From Bacteroidota bacterium (GTDB lineage: Bacteria > Bacteroidota > Ignavibacteria > Ignavibacteriales > Ignavibacteriaceae): a stretch of DNA of 41,953 nucleotides. The notes below the pieces were generated by a model. It ran no database searches. It was given only the letters and a program-made list of their open reading frames with translations, and was not told the DNA's origin. A program made the translations under genes and the position numbers. The DNA lies in contig JAEXTA010000247.1 in NCBI GenBank assembly GCA_023453665.1, positions 1 through 41,953 on the forward strand. The letters are read 5' to 3'. This document shows, piece after piece, positions 9,692-18,206 of this stretch. Every line of letters begins with the position of its first letter. The first letter of the stretch is position 1.

Positions 9692-11893
9692 ATGGACCTT
9701 ACATTTCACATAATTCCATTGTTCGGGTTATTGGGGCTTATTTATACCTTTTGGAAATCTTCGTGGGTTGCCAAGCAGGAAGTTGGTACAGACAAGATGA
9801 AAAAAATTTCGGGTCATATAGCTGAAGGAGCCATGGCCTTTCTAAAAGCCGAGTATAAAGTTCTTTCAATCTTCGTTATATCCGTTGCAATACTTTTAGC
9901 TGTATCTGCTAATCCGCAGGACTCATCACCGGTAATTGCAGTTTCATTTGTTGTTGGTGCATTATGTTCAGCACTCGCAGGCTTTATTGGAATGAAAGTA
10001 GCGACAAAAGCTAATGTGAGAACTACAAATGCTGCCAGAAAGAGTCTTGGTAAAGCGCTTGAAATTGCATTCGCAGGCGGTTCCGTTATGGGTATGGGTG
10101 TTGTAGGATTAGGAGTACTTGGACTTGGAGGTTTGTTTGTAATTTACGGAGACATGTTTGGTGTTAGTAACATCCATGATCTTAATAGAGTAATTACAAT
10201 TATAACAGGTTTTTCATTCGGTGCGTCATCGATAGCTTTGTTTGCGAGAGTAGGCGGTGGTATTTACACAAAAGCTGCAGACGTTGGTGCTGATCTAGTC
10301 GGTAAAGTTGAAGCTGGAATTCCGGAAGATCACCCGTTGAATCCTGCTACGATTGCAGACAATGTTGGTGATAACGTCGGTGATGTTGCCGGTATGGGCG
10401 CCGATCTTTTTGAATCTTATGTAGGTTCAATTGTTGGAACAATGGTACTGGGTGCAGCCTTTATGGCGGATGGTTTTGTTGATAATTATAATGGACTATC
10501 TGCTGTGTTGCTTCCGCTTGTTATAGCGGGTGTTGGAATCGTAATGTCTATCCTTGGAACCTTTTTTGTGCGGGTCAAGGAAGGTGGAAATCCTCAAACT
10601 GCACTGAATATTGGTGAGTTCGGATCATCCGCATTGATGATAGTAGCACTATGGTTTATTATAAAGTGGATTCTACCAGAATCATGGCAGTTTACAGATC
10701 CTCTTTATAAAGATGAAGCAGGTAATCAACTAGTAAGAGAAATTACTTCCACTGGGATTTTTATTGCGACAACTCTTGGTTTAATTGCAGGAGTACTAAT
10801 CGGGGTTGTTACTGAATACTACACCGGAACACACAAACGTCCTGTAATTGCAATAGCGAGACAATCGATAACCGGTGCAGCAACAAATATTATTGCCGGT
10901 CTCGGAAATGGTATGTTCTCAACAGCCATTCCAATTATTATAATTGCTGCAGCAATCATTGGAGCTTTTCATTTTGGTGGTTTATATGGAATAGCAATTG
11001 CAGCAGTTGGAATGTTATCTAATACCGGTATACAATTAGCCGTTGATGCTTATGGTCCAATTTCAGATAATGCCGGCGGCATTGCTGAAATGTCAGAACT
11101 TCCAAAAGAAGTAAGAGGAAGAACAGATAAATTGGATGCAGTAGGTAACACAACTGCAGCCATCGGAAAAGGCTTTGCAATAGGATCGGCAGCTTTAACT
11201 GCACTTGCATTGTTTGGTGCATTTATGACTTCAGCAGGAATTCAATCTATTGATATTTCGAAAGCTGATGTGATGGCTGGATTATTCGTTGGAGGAATGC
11301 TGCCCTTGCTTTTTTCTGCCTTAGCTATGAAAGCAGTCGGTCAGGCAGCAATGTCAATGATCGAGGAAGTAAGAAGACAGTTCAAATCAATCCCGGCCTT
11401 ATCAAAAGCACTAGAAGTCATGAAGCGGAATGAAGGTAAAGAACATTCTGATTGGAGCAGTGAAGATCAAAAAATATTTGAAAATGCTGATGGCGTCGCC
11501 GAATACGGTAAATGTGTTGAGATATCGACAAAAGCTGCAATTAAACAAATGGTTTTACCCGGTTTGCTGGCTGTAGCCGCACCAGTATTAACTGGTTTTG
11601 CGGGTGGTGCCGAAATGTTGGGAGGCTTACTTGCGGGTGTTACCGTTACAGGGGTTCTAATGGCAATATTCCAATCAAATGCCGGTGGTTCATGGGATAA
11701 CGCCAAAAAAATGTTTGAAGAAGGAATCGAAATTAACGGACAAAAATATTTTAAAGGTTCAGATCCGCATAAAGCAGCCGTGGTTGGTGATACCGTAGGA
11801 GATCCTTTTAAGGATACTTCTGGTCCATCATTAAATATCCTTTTAAAATTAATGTCAGTAGTAGCACTTGTTATTGCACCGTTAATTAAATAG
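9692..11893 (+). CDS. hppA: Membrane-bound ion-pumping pyrophosphatase, K+-dependent type
   Basis: 733 residues with about 16 hydrophobic helices. It hydrolyses pyrophosphate at the cytoplasmic face and pumps H+ or Na+ across the inner membrane. Substrate-binding signatures are 'GADLVGKVEAGIPEDHPLNPATIADNVGDNVGD' (10290-10385) and the C-terminal 'GGSWDNAKK...HKAAVVGDTVGDPFKDTSGPS'. In 'GNTTAAIGKGFAIGSAA' the residue after GNTT is Ala, followed by Gly three residues later; this Ala/Gly pair marks the K+-dependent subfamily, whereas Lys marks the K+-independent one. The pumped ion cannot be assigned with confidence. It begins nine bases after pth. Confidence 0.96.
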   Translation: MDLTFHIIPLFGLLGLIYTFWKSSWVAKQEVGTDKMKKISGHIAEGAMAFLKAEYKVLSIFVISVAILLAVSANPQDSSPVIAVSFVVGALCSALAGFIGMKVATKANVRTTNAARKSLGKALEIAFAGGSVMGMGVVGLGVLGLGGLFVIYGDMFGVSNIHDLNRVITIITGFSFGASSIALFARVGGGIYTKAADVGADLVGKVEAGIPEDHPLNPATIADNVGDNVGDVAGMGADLFESYVGSIVGTMVLGAAFMADGFVDNYNGLSAVLLPLVIAGVGIVMSILGTFFVRVKEGGNPQTALNIGEFGSSALMIVALWFIIKWILPESWQFTDPLYKDEAGNQLVREITSTGIFIATTLGLIAGVLIGVVTEYYTGTHKRPVIAIARQSITGAATNIIAGLGNGMFSTAIPIIIIAAAIIGAFHFGGLYGIAIAAVGMLSNTGIQLAVDAYGPISDNAGGIAEMSELPKEVRGRTDKLDAVGNTTAAIGKGFAIGSAALTALALFGAFMTSAGIQSIDISKADVMAGLFVGGMLPLLFSALAMKAVGQAAMSMIEEVRRQFKSIPALSKALEVMKRNEGKEHSDWSSEDQKIFENADGVAEYGKCVEISTKAAIKQMVLPGLLAVAAPVLTGFAGGAEMLGGLLAGVTVTGVLMAIFQSNAGGSWDNAKKMFEEGIEINGQKYFKGSDPHKAAVVGDTVGDPFKDTSGPSLNILLKLMSVVALVIAPLIK

Positions 11894-11926
11894 TTTTGTA
11901 CTGCTTTAAATAACATATTTATCAAT

Positions 11927-11979
11927 CCCTGCTCTTATGAAATATAAGGGCTTTGAAAATCCATAGGGAGGTGACACGA
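11927..11979 (+). promoter_or_regulatory. Possible hairpin leader of the rpsF operon covering the ribosome binding site
   Basis: An 8-bp stem pairs 11931-11938 (GCTCTTAT) with 11944-11951 (ATAAGGGC, one G-U pair) around a GAAAT loop. Outside it, CCCT at 11927-11930 can pair with AGGG at 11965-11968, which overlaps the very strong Shine-Dalgarno GGGAGGTGA of rpsF. The fold could gate translation. The CCG signature of the known S6:S18-binding leader motif is not visible, so autoregulation is only a hypothesis. Confidence 0.4.
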
Positions 11980-12399
11980 ATGAAAACAAACGTTTATGAA
12001 AGTGCTGTTTTAATTAATGCCGCACTTGACGATGAACAAATCGAATCAATAATCTCACGAATTAAAGAGACCATTGTTAATAATGGTGGTGAAATTAGGG
12101 AGATTGAAAACTGGGGCAGAAAAAGACTTGCCTACATGGTTAAGAAGAGCAAAATAGGGTATTATGCTATATTCCGTTTCAACGCTCCATCAAACCTGAT
12201 TACAAAACTCGAGCGTTATTACACGCTGGATGAATACATTCTCAGATATCTGACAATTAAACTCGATGCAGATGCCATCGAACATCTTGAGATGCACAAA
12301 CTCATTTCTTCTGTTCCGGAAATTATTGCCCCGGTAGAGACTGAAGTAGAGCCAAACAACATAGCGAAAGGTGAATTAAATGAAATTGAGAATAAATAA
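11980..12399 (+). CDS. rpsF: 30S ribosomal protein S6
   Basis: 139 residues from the ATG at 11980. An earlier in-frame ATG at 11953 would add nine residues but lies before the Shine-Dalgarno GGGAGGTGA, which sits correctly for 11980 only. The S6 fold shows 'YESAVLINAALDDEQIESII', 'IENWGRKRLAYMVKKSKIGYYAIFRF' and 'LERYYTLDEYILRYLTIKL'. The C-terminal tail is acidic. S6 binds 16S rRNA together with S18, which is encoded two genes downstream. Confidence 0.96.
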   Translation: MKTNVYESAVLINAALDDEQIESIISRIKETIVNNGGEIREIENWGRKRLAYMVKKSKIGYYAIFRFNAPSNLITKLERYYTLDEYILRYLTIKLDADAIEHLEMHKLISSVPEIIAPVETEVEPNNIAKGELNEIENK

Positions 12400-12429
12400 T
12401 TAAACTAGTTTTAGATGGAGGAGTAGACC

Positions 12430-12915
12430 ATGGCCGATTTGAAAATGCCTGAAATTAACTACGTTATTGTTGCTGGTAATCTTACTAAAGACCCAATCTT
12501 CCGGCAAACAACTAATAATACTCCTGTCGTTAATTTTTCTATTGCTTCAAATAGAAAATATAAAGACAGCTCAAACCAATGGCAGGAGGATGTTTGTTAT
12601 GTAGGCATTGTAGCATGGAATAAACTTGCTGAAAGCTGCCGTGAGAGATTGAAAAAAGGTTCCGCGGTTCTGGTTGATGGTGAGCTTCAAAGCAGAAGCT
12701 GGAAATCTGAAGAAGGTCATAACAGAAGTATCGTGGAAATTAAAGCGCGTAGAATTCAATTCCTTAATAAAAGAGGAAGACCTAATGAACATGGTAACGG
12801 ACACGACGCAGATTCAGATGATGTTATAGAAGTCTTTACAGATGATTCAATCGATTATACCGAAGATTCTTTTGACAAATTTCTCTCAAACGAAGAATCC
12901 GATTTAATAAAATAA
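12430..12915 (+). CDS. ssb: Single-stranded DNA-binding protein
   Basis: 161 residues with one OB fold: 'NYVIVAGNLTKDPIFRQTTNNTPVVNFSIASNRKYKD' and 'CYVGIVAWNKLAESCRERLKKGSAVLVDGELQSRSW'. It coats single-stranded DNA during replication, repair and recombination. The acidic tail is present (DDVIEVFTDDSIDYTEDSFDKF) but it ends '...EESDLIK' and lacks the usual DDDIPF tip that recruits partner proteins. A GGAGG ribosome site precedes the start. The position between rpsF and rpsR is the standard one for the housekeeping gene. Confidence 0.95.
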   Translation: MADLKMPEINYVIVAGNLTKDPIFRQTTNNTPVVNFSIASNRKYKDSSNQWQEDVCYVGIVAWNKLAESCRERLKKGSAVLVDGELQSRSWKSEEGHNRSIVEIKARRIQFLNKRGRPNEHGNGHDADSDDVIEVFTDDSIDYTEDSFDKFLSNEESDLIK

Positions 12916-12930
12916 GAGAAAGTTTTAAAC

Positions 12931-13161
12931 ATGAAGAAAGAAATAAAAACAAAAAAAATATGCCGTTTTACTCAGAATAAAGTTAAATATATCGACTATA
13001 AAGACGTTAAACTTTTGCAAAGATATACAACTGAACAGGGTAAAATAATTCCTAAAAGAATTACCGGCACAAGTTCCAAATATCAGAGAGAATTATCTCT
13101 GGCAATAAAACGCGCACGTCATATGGCTTTACTGCCTTATGTCTCAGATACCATCAGATAG
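12931..13161 (+). CDS. rpsR: 30S ribosomal protein S18
   Basis: 76 residues, basic. The family core is unmistakable: 'IDYKDVKLLQRYTTEQGKIIPKR' and 'GTSSKYQRELSLAIKRARHMALLPY'. It binds the 30S platform as a heterodimer with S6. It lies 15 bases after ssb within the rpsF-ssb-rpsR-rplI operon. Confidence 0.97.
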   Translation: MKKEIKTKKICRFTQNKVKYIDYKDVKLLQRYTTEQGKIIPKRITGTSSKYQRELSLAIKRARHMALLPYVSDTIR

Positions 13162-13182
13162 TCCCAAATAACAGGAGAATAA

Positions 13183-13626
13183 ATGAAAGTAATTTTAAGA
13201 CAAAACATAGAAACACTTGGACAGATAGGGGAAATAGTGGATGTAAAAGATGGTTATGCAGAAAATTATCTTATACCAAGAAAACTAGCCTATGCTGCTC
13301 TCAAAGGAAATATTCGCGCACTTGATGAAGAAAAGAAAAATCTTACAAAGAAACGTGAACAGGAATTAAAAGCAGCAGAACTTTTAAGTTCAGAACTCGA
13401 AAAAATTTCTGTAACAATACCTGTTCAGGTTGGTGAAGAAGATAAAATTTTTGGTTCTGTAACAACTCAAATGCTTGCAGATGCTCTAAAAGAAAAAGGT
13501 TATGAAATCGATAAAAGAAAAATCGAGATAGAAGAGCAGATCAAATCACTTGGTATCTATACAATAAATATCAAGCTGCATACAAATGTAAGCGCTAAAA
13601 TAAAAGTATGGGTTGTAAGAGAATAG
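13183..13626 (+). CDS. rplI: 50S ribosomal protein L9
   Basis: 147 residues, the standard length. The N-terminal rRNA-binding domain reads 'MKVILRQNIETLGQIGEIVDVKDGYAENYLIPRKLA', followed by the long connecting helix and the C-terminal domain with 'EEDKIFGSVTTQMLADAL'. AGGAG precedes the start. It is the last gene of its operon, followed by a terminator. Confidence 0.97.
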   Translation: MKVILRQNIETLGQIGEIVDVKDGYAENYLIPRKLAYAALKGNIRALDEEKKNLTKKREQELKAAELLSSELEKISVTIPVQVGEEDKIFGSVTTQMLADALKEKGYEIDKRKIEIEEQIKSLGIYTINIKLHTNVSAKIKVWVVRE

Positions 13627-13647
13627 AAAACATTTTTCTTTAAAACT

Positions 13648-13680
13648 AAAAAAGGAACGTTTCGGCGTTCCTTTTTTTTT
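13648..13680 (+). terminator. Rho-independent terminator of the rpsF operon
   Basis: GGAACG (13654-13659) pairs with CGTTCC (13666-13671) around a six-base loop. The stem is extended by A-T pairs from the preceding A-run and is followed by nine or more T. It lies 22 bases past the rplI stop. The A-run on the other side also makes it usable for the convergent rpmB transcript. Confidence 0.92.
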
Positions 13681-13697
13681 GATTAAATGTATTTAAA

Positions 13698-13937
13698 CTA
13701 TCTTGCTTTAACCTTCTTTTCACGCACTAACTGTGCAATCTGCGCTGTCCCGTTTTTAGAGATAGTTTTAATAGCTCGGGTGGTAAGCTTTACGGTTACA
13801 AACTTGTTCAGCTCCTGAACCCAAATTCTCTTTTTCTGCAAATTCGGTAAAAATCTTCTTTTGGTTCGGTTATTTGCATGAGATACAAAATTCCCTGCTA
13901 TTGGTCCTACGCCGGTTAATTGACATCTTCGTGACAT
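13698..13937 (-). CDS. rpmB: 50S ribosomal protein L28
   Basis: 79 residues, basic: 'MSRRCQLTGVGPIAGNFVSHANNRTKRRFLPNLQKKR' is the L28 signature. Only one Cys is present, so this is the zinc-free form. The start is preceded by AGGAG on the minus strand. It converges on rplI and shares its terminator region. Confidence 0.96.
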   Translation of the reverse strand: MSRRCQLTGVGPIAGNFVSHANNRTKRRFLPNLQKKRIWVQELNKFVTVKLTTRAIKTISKNGTAQIAQLVREKKVKAR

Positions 13938-14131
13938 TATATACTCCTGTTTCTAACCATTTTAATTTTGAACTTCAAATATAGGAGTTTTCATGAAATA
14001 TTTAATATTAATATTCAAAGTTTTTAAATGTTTTTTTGCTTTAGAAATACTCAAATAAAAGGCTTTTTCGGAATTTAACCGCATCTATTCCTTTTAAGGA
14101 TAAAATTATTGACAAGAACCTCATTTACAAG

Positions 14132-14159
14132 TTGACAAATTAATTTTCCCTGCTATCTT
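14132..14159 (+). promoter_or_regulatory. Probable promoter for the YciO-type gene within the 309-base rpmB gap
   Basis: TTGACA at 14132-14137, a 16-base spacer and TATCTT at 14154-14159. A second TTGACA at 14109-14114 has no matching -10. The rest of the gap 13938-14246, between two divergent genes, is AT-rich; I see no gene or strong hairpin in it. Confidence 0.45.
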
Positions 14160-14246
14160 TATAACCAAATGTGTTAAACTTTTACTGCTCTCGATGATTG
14201 ACCCCGTATTTAATTCAAAATAGTTAACTATTGAAAGGGAAGGAAT

Positions 14247-14858
14247 ATGGAATACTATGAACTTCATCCTGAAACACCTCAACTCAGATTCATTAATAAA
14301 GCTGTTAAAGTACTTAAAGAAGGAGGCGTAATTATTTATCCGACTGATACAGTTTATGGGATCGGGTGTGATATTTTTAATAAAGAAGCATTGGAGAGAA
14401 TATTTGAAATAAAAAACGACACCACAAATAAACTATTCAGTTTCGTTTGCTCAGATCTGAAAGATATTTCAAAATATGCTAAAGTTTCTGACTATGCTTA
14501 CCGTACAATGAAACACCTTCTGCCCGGGCCTTATACATTCATTTTACCGGCGGCAAAGGACGTTCCTAAAAAACTCTGGAGTAAAAGAAGAACAGTGGGA
14601 ATTCGCATTCCTAATCACTCAGTTACACTTACGCTTGTAGGTGAGTTAGGCAATCCAATAATATCAACAAGTGCAACTAATCGTAAAGGCGAAATACTTT
14701 ACAATCCGGATGAAATAAAAAATATTTTTTCTACTCAGGTTGACCTGATGTTGTCATCAGGATATCTGCAGGGAGATCCTTCCAGTGTTGTTGACCTAAG
14801 TGAGGATGAACCTGAAGTAATCCGTGAAGGTGCAGGAGATGTAAGTCTTTTTGTTTAA
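14247..14858 (+). CDS. yciO: YciO-type Sua5/YciO/YrdC family protein (threonylcarbamoyl-AMP synthase-like)
   Basis: 203 residues. The start 'YELHPETPQLRFINKAVKVLKEGGVIIYPTDTVYGIGCDI' and the central 'LLPGPYTFILPAAKDVPKKLW' with 'RRTVGIRIPNH' and 'GNPIISTSATN' match the Sua5/YciO/YrdC fold, and most closely the YciO branch. Family members bind ATP, Thr and bicarbonate and make threonylcarbamoyl-AMP for the tRNA t6A modification; YciO proteins have related but weaker activity. A GGGAAGGA ribosome site precedes the ATG. Whether this is the only t6A enzyme of the host is not visible here. Confidence 0.85.
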   Translation: MEYYELHPETPQLRFINKAVKVLKEGGVIIYPTDTVYGIGCDIFNKEALERIFEIKNDTTNKLFSFVCSDLKDISKYAKVSDYAYRTMKHLLPGPYTFILPAAKDVPKKLWSKRRTVGIRIPNHSVTLTLVGELGNPIISTSATNRKGEILYNPDEIKNIFSTQVDLMLSSGYLQGDPSSVVDLSEDEPEVIREGAGDVSLFV

Positions 14859-14863
14859 GTCTT

Positions 14864-15625
14864 TTATTCACGAATCAGGTGCATTGTTGAAGCCTGAACT
14901 GTCGGCATTACAATTATCTCATTAATATTTACATGCGGGGGTCTGGTTGCACAGTATAGAACTGTTTCAGCTATGTCCTCCGCTGTTAATGCATTTACAC
15001 CTTCATACACTTTTTTTGCTCGCTCACTATCGCCTGAAAACCTGACAAGACTGAATTCTGTCTCTACCATTCCCGGATCAACTGAAGTAATTCGAATGTT
15101 CTTATCAAGCAGATCAATACGCATTCCTTTAGTCAATGCTTTTACAGCAAACTTGGTAGCACAGTAAACATTACCCATTGGGTAAACTTCGTGTCCTGCA
15201 ATTGAACCGATATTAATAATATGTCCGAACCCTCTTTCAACCATTAATGGAGAGATCATTCGCGTCATAAACAAAAGACCTTTAACATTTGTGTCAATCA
15301 TTTCTTCCCAATCCTGAATTTTGCCTTCATCTATTTTATTAAGCCCTCGGGCTAATCCTGCATTGTTTATTAACACATCAATTTTTTTCCATGTTTCCGA
15401 GAGAGAGTTAATTTTATCCTCTACGTCTTTATTATTTCTTACATCTAATTGAAGATTTAATACATCATTGCCTGAAAGTTTAATTAATTCATCACGGAAC
15501 TTCTCCAAAAGCTCTAACCTTCTGGAAATCAAAATTAATTTTGCACCTGCTTTTGCAAATTCAAATGCGCAAGCTTTACCAATTCCGGCAGAAGCTCCGG
15601 TAATAACAACTATTTTATTTTTCAT
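14864..15625 (-). CDS. Short-chain dehydrogenase/reductase (YdfG-like)
   Basis: 253 residues from the ATG at 15625. Eight extra residues are possible only with a TTG start and do not fit the family N-terminus, which begins 'MKNKIVVITGASAGIGKACA'. The Rossmann motif is TGASAGIG, 'NNAG' is near residue 88, the catalytic Tyr-Lys is in 'YCATKFA', and Ser is in 'INIGSIAG'. 'SRR' after the second strand suggests NADP(H). The closest style is the YdfG/serine 3-dehydrogenase group, acting on small hydroxy acids, but the substrate is not readable. It converges on the YciO-type gene with five bases between them. Confidence 0.85.
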   Translation of the reverse strand: MKNKIVVITGASAGIGKACAFEFAKAGAKLILISRRLELLEKFRDELIKLSGNDVLNLQLDVRNNKDVEDKINSLSETWKKIDVLINNAGLARGLNKIDEGKIQDWEEMIDTNVKGLLFMTRMISPLMVERGFGHIINIGSIAGHEVYPMGNVYCATKFAVKALTKGMRIDLLDKNIRITSVDPGMVETEFSLVRFSGDSERAKKVYEGVNALTAEDIAETVLYCATRPPHVNINEIIVMPTVQASTMHLIRE

Positions 15626-15710
15626 ATCGTACACAATAAACCCTTTCAATTAAACATGAAAATTCAAAAATCAACTTACTAAAGTAGTTTTATATGGGAA
15701 AGTGGAAGTA

Positions 15711-16727
15711 CTAAAAACATCCGGGGATTTTTGAACTGCATCTGTAACATCTGGCATCTACTATTCTGTTACTGAGGACACTATGCCAGTCGCGTTCTAT
15801 CAATTTTGTTTTGCAGGAAGGACAGTAAGTGATTTGCCCTTCTGTGTAATGGACATTTCCTATATAACAGAATTTAATACCCATTGATTGAGCAATCGAT
15901 CTTGCTCTCGTAAGAGTTGTTTCAGGTGTCCTGGATTTATCCAACATTTTAAAATCAGGATGGAATGCTGTATAGTGTAATGGAACAGAATCACCCAGAT
16001 GATTAAGTATCCAATCACATTCATTTTTTATTTCTTCTTCAGAATCGTTTTCATCGGGGATTAGAAGAGTTGTTATTTCAAACCAGATGTCAGTTTCATT
16101 CTTCAACCATAACAAAGTATCAAGGACATCATCAAGATGTGAAAATGTGACTTTATGGTAAAATCTTTCTGTAAATGCTTTTAGGTCAACGTTGGCTGCA
16201 TCTATGTATTTGTAAACATCCTTGCGTGCTTCTTTATCAATATAGCCTGCGGTGACCATAACTGATTTTATTTTTTCTTCCCTCGCAATTCTGCTTATAT
16301 CAATCACATATTCACCGAATATCGTGGGGTCATTATATGTGAATGCTATTGAAGGTGCTGAATGTTTTTTTGCAAGCCGTACTACATCTTCTGGTGTTAC
16401 GTTAAGTGAATTCAGATCATCAAGTTTAGCTTTACTGATTGACCAGTTTTGACAAAACTTACAGCCAAGATTACAACCAGCGGTACCAAAACTCAGGATG
16501 TCTGTGCCGGGATAAAAATGATTGAGAGGTTTTTTTTCAACAGGATCGATTGCAAAACCGGTTGGTCTTCCGTAGCCGAGAGTAATTAATTTTCCATTTT
16601 GATTCTGACGGATGTAGCAAAAGCCAGGTTGACCATCGCCAATTTTGCAGTAACGAGGACACAACGTACAAAGTATTTTATCGTTTTCAACAGGCTTCCA
16701 CCATAACGCTTCTTTTGCATCATACAT
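15711..16727 (-). CDS. amrS: AmmeMemoRadiSam system radical SAM enzyme
   Basis: 338 residues from the ATG at 16727, which has AGGTGA upstream; a longer TTG start is not favoured. The 4Fe-4S cluster motif CxxxCxxC is in 'GTAGCNLGCKFCQNWSISK'. An N-terminal Cys set (CTLCPRYC...PGFCYIR) and a C-terminal one (CPSCKTKLIERDW...CYRCSSKIPG) are typical of the PflA-like AmmeMemoRadiSam branch. The family co-occurs with AMMECR1 and MEMO proteins in an uncharacterised radical modification; neither partner gene is in this window. It lies just downstream of pyk on the same strand. Confidence 0.9.
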   Translation of the reverse strand: MYDAKEALWWKPVENDKILCTLCPRYCKIGDGQPGFCYIRQNQNGKLITLGYGRPTGFAIDPVEKKPLNHFYPGTDILSFGTAGCNLGCKFCQNWSISKAKLDDLNSLNVTPEDVVRLAKKHSAPSIAFTYNDPTIFGEYVIDISRIAREEKIKSVMVTAGYIDKEARKDVYKYIDAANVDLKAFTERFYHKVTFSHLDDVLDTLLWLKNETDIWFEITTLLIPDENDSEEEIKNECDWILNHLGDSVPLHYTAFHPDFKMLDKSRTPETTLTRARSIAQSMGIKFCYIGNVHYTEGQITYCPSCKTKLIERDWHSVLSNRIVDARCYRCSSKIPGCF

Positions 16728-16766
16728 TTTATTTTCACCTAATAAACACAATAATTAAATATTGTT

Positions 16767-18206
16767 TTATTCTATTACTTCAATCCTTAACCAATTTACC
16801 CTGCTTTTGTCAGAATAAGGAGCGCCTGCTGCAAATATCACAACATCGTCCCTGTTTACACAGCCGTTCTCAATAATCAACTTTTTGGCTTTATCGATCG
16901 CCATGTGTTCTTTGTCTATTGATTCCATAAAAACCGGAATTACACCCCATCTTAAACACAATTTATTCATTGTATCAAAGCTATCTGAGAGCGCAATAAT
17001 TTTCGCCTGTGGTCTGAACTTGGCGAAGTTAATAGCTGTTCTTCCTTTATTCGTCAATACTACTATTGCGGCGGCATAAACCTGTTTACTCATCATGGTT
17101 ATTGCTCTTCCTACCGAGTCAAAAAGATTTTCTTCAAGGTTAAATGGCACTTCAATTTTATGCTCCGGCATTTCCGGAAGATGTGAATCGCTGTTTATCA
17201 AAATATTATTCATCATGCTTATTGCCTGAATTGGAAATTTACCCACAGACGTTTCTGCACTAAGCATTACGACATCGGTTCCATCCCAAACTGCATTTGC
17301 AACATCTGAAGCTTCTGCACGGGTCGGAACAGGATTATTAACCATTGATTCAAGCATTTGGGTTGCAGTTATTACCAGTTTACCAACAGCGTTGCAACGA
17401 AGTATTATTTTTTTCTGAATGATAGGAACTTCCTGGGGTGCTACTTCAACACCAAGATCTCCTCTGGCAACCATTATTCCGTCAGAGACGGCAAGTATTG
17501 CTTCAAAGTTTTTAACTGCTTCCGGCTTTTCAATTTTTGCAATGACAGGAGTTTCATGATTTCTCTCCTTCAGCCATTGTTTCAATTTAAAAACGTCTTC
17601 TGCTTTACGTACAAATGACAATGCGATATAATCTACCCGGTGAGTCAGAGCAAATTCCAGATCATTGAAATCCTTTTCTGTAACAGACGGGGTTGATAAA
17701 TTCATTTCAGGAAGATTCATCCCTTTTTTAGGGCGAAGAATTCCACCGTCTTCGATCATACAAAGTAATGAACTACTCTCTTTGGAAATAATTCTCAGTT
17801 TTATTAATCCATCATCAATCAAAATTCTGTTTCCAACAACAGAATCTTTAATAAGATTTTTATAAGATGTTGAAATCAGATCCTTATTACCAATAACATC
17901 ATCAATCGTAATTCTGATGTGATCACCTGAAGCGATATAAATTTCCGGTTGTGCTAACTCACCAATCCGTATTTTGGGACCCTGAAGATCAATCAGGACT
18001 GCAAGCGGAAGATTTTCATCGACACACGCTTTATGAATATTTTCGAAAACAGATTTATGAAATTCATGACTGCCGTGCGAAAAATTTAACCGCACTCCGT
18101 CCATACCTGCTTTCATCATACTGCGTATCATTTCGGCGGATGATGTTGCCGGCCCTATAGTACAAAGTATTTTTGTTTTGGTGAAGTTATTTGAATTACT
18201 GTTCAT
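16767..18206 (-). CDS. pyk: Pyruvate kinase
   Basis: 479 residues, the normal length. It converts phosphoenolpyruvate and ADP to pyruvate and ATP. Motifs: 'TKILCTIGPATSS', 'VRLNFSHGSHEFH', 'IDLQGPKIRIGEL', the active-site 'PVIAKIEKPEAVKNFEAIL', 'DGIMVARGDLGVEV' and 'ATQMLESMVNNPVPTRAEASDVANAVWDGTD' (longer family signature at about 17280-17375). A C-terminal regulatory domain is present. The start codon touches the stop of the upstream protease gene at 18206, so the two are probably co-transcribed. Confidence 0.97.
   Translation of the reverse strand: MNSNSNNFTKTKILCTIGPATSSAEMIRSMMKAGMDGVRLNFSHGSHEFHKSVFENIHKACVDENLPLAVLIDLQGPKIRIGELAQPEIYIASGDHIRITIDDVIGNKDLISTSYKNLIKDSVVGNRILIDDGLIKLRIISKESSSLLCMIEDGGILRPKKGMNLPEMNLSTPSVTEKDFNDLEFALTHRVDYIALSFVRKAEDVFKLKQWLKERNHETPVIAKIEKPEAVKNFEAILAVSDGIMVARGDLGVEVAPQEVPIIQKKIILRCNAVGKLVITATQMLESMVNNPVPTRAEASDVANAVWDGTDVVMLSAETSVGKFPIQAISMMNNILINSDSHLPEMPEHKIEVPFNLEENLFDSVGRAITMMSKQVYAAAIVVLTNKGRTAINFAKFRPQAKIIALSDSFDTMNKLCLRWGVIPVFMESIDKEHMAIDKAKKLIIENGCVNRDDVVIFAAGAPYSDKSRVNWLRIEVIE

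Noticed and set aside
11953..11979. Longer S6 start at ATG 11953
   Set aside because: It would precede the Shine-Dalgarno sequence that serves the ATG at 11980.
16252..18160. Rightward reading frames opposite the radical SAM and pyruvate kinase genes
   Set aside because: They are antisense shadows of well-supported genes and show no domain or ribosome site.
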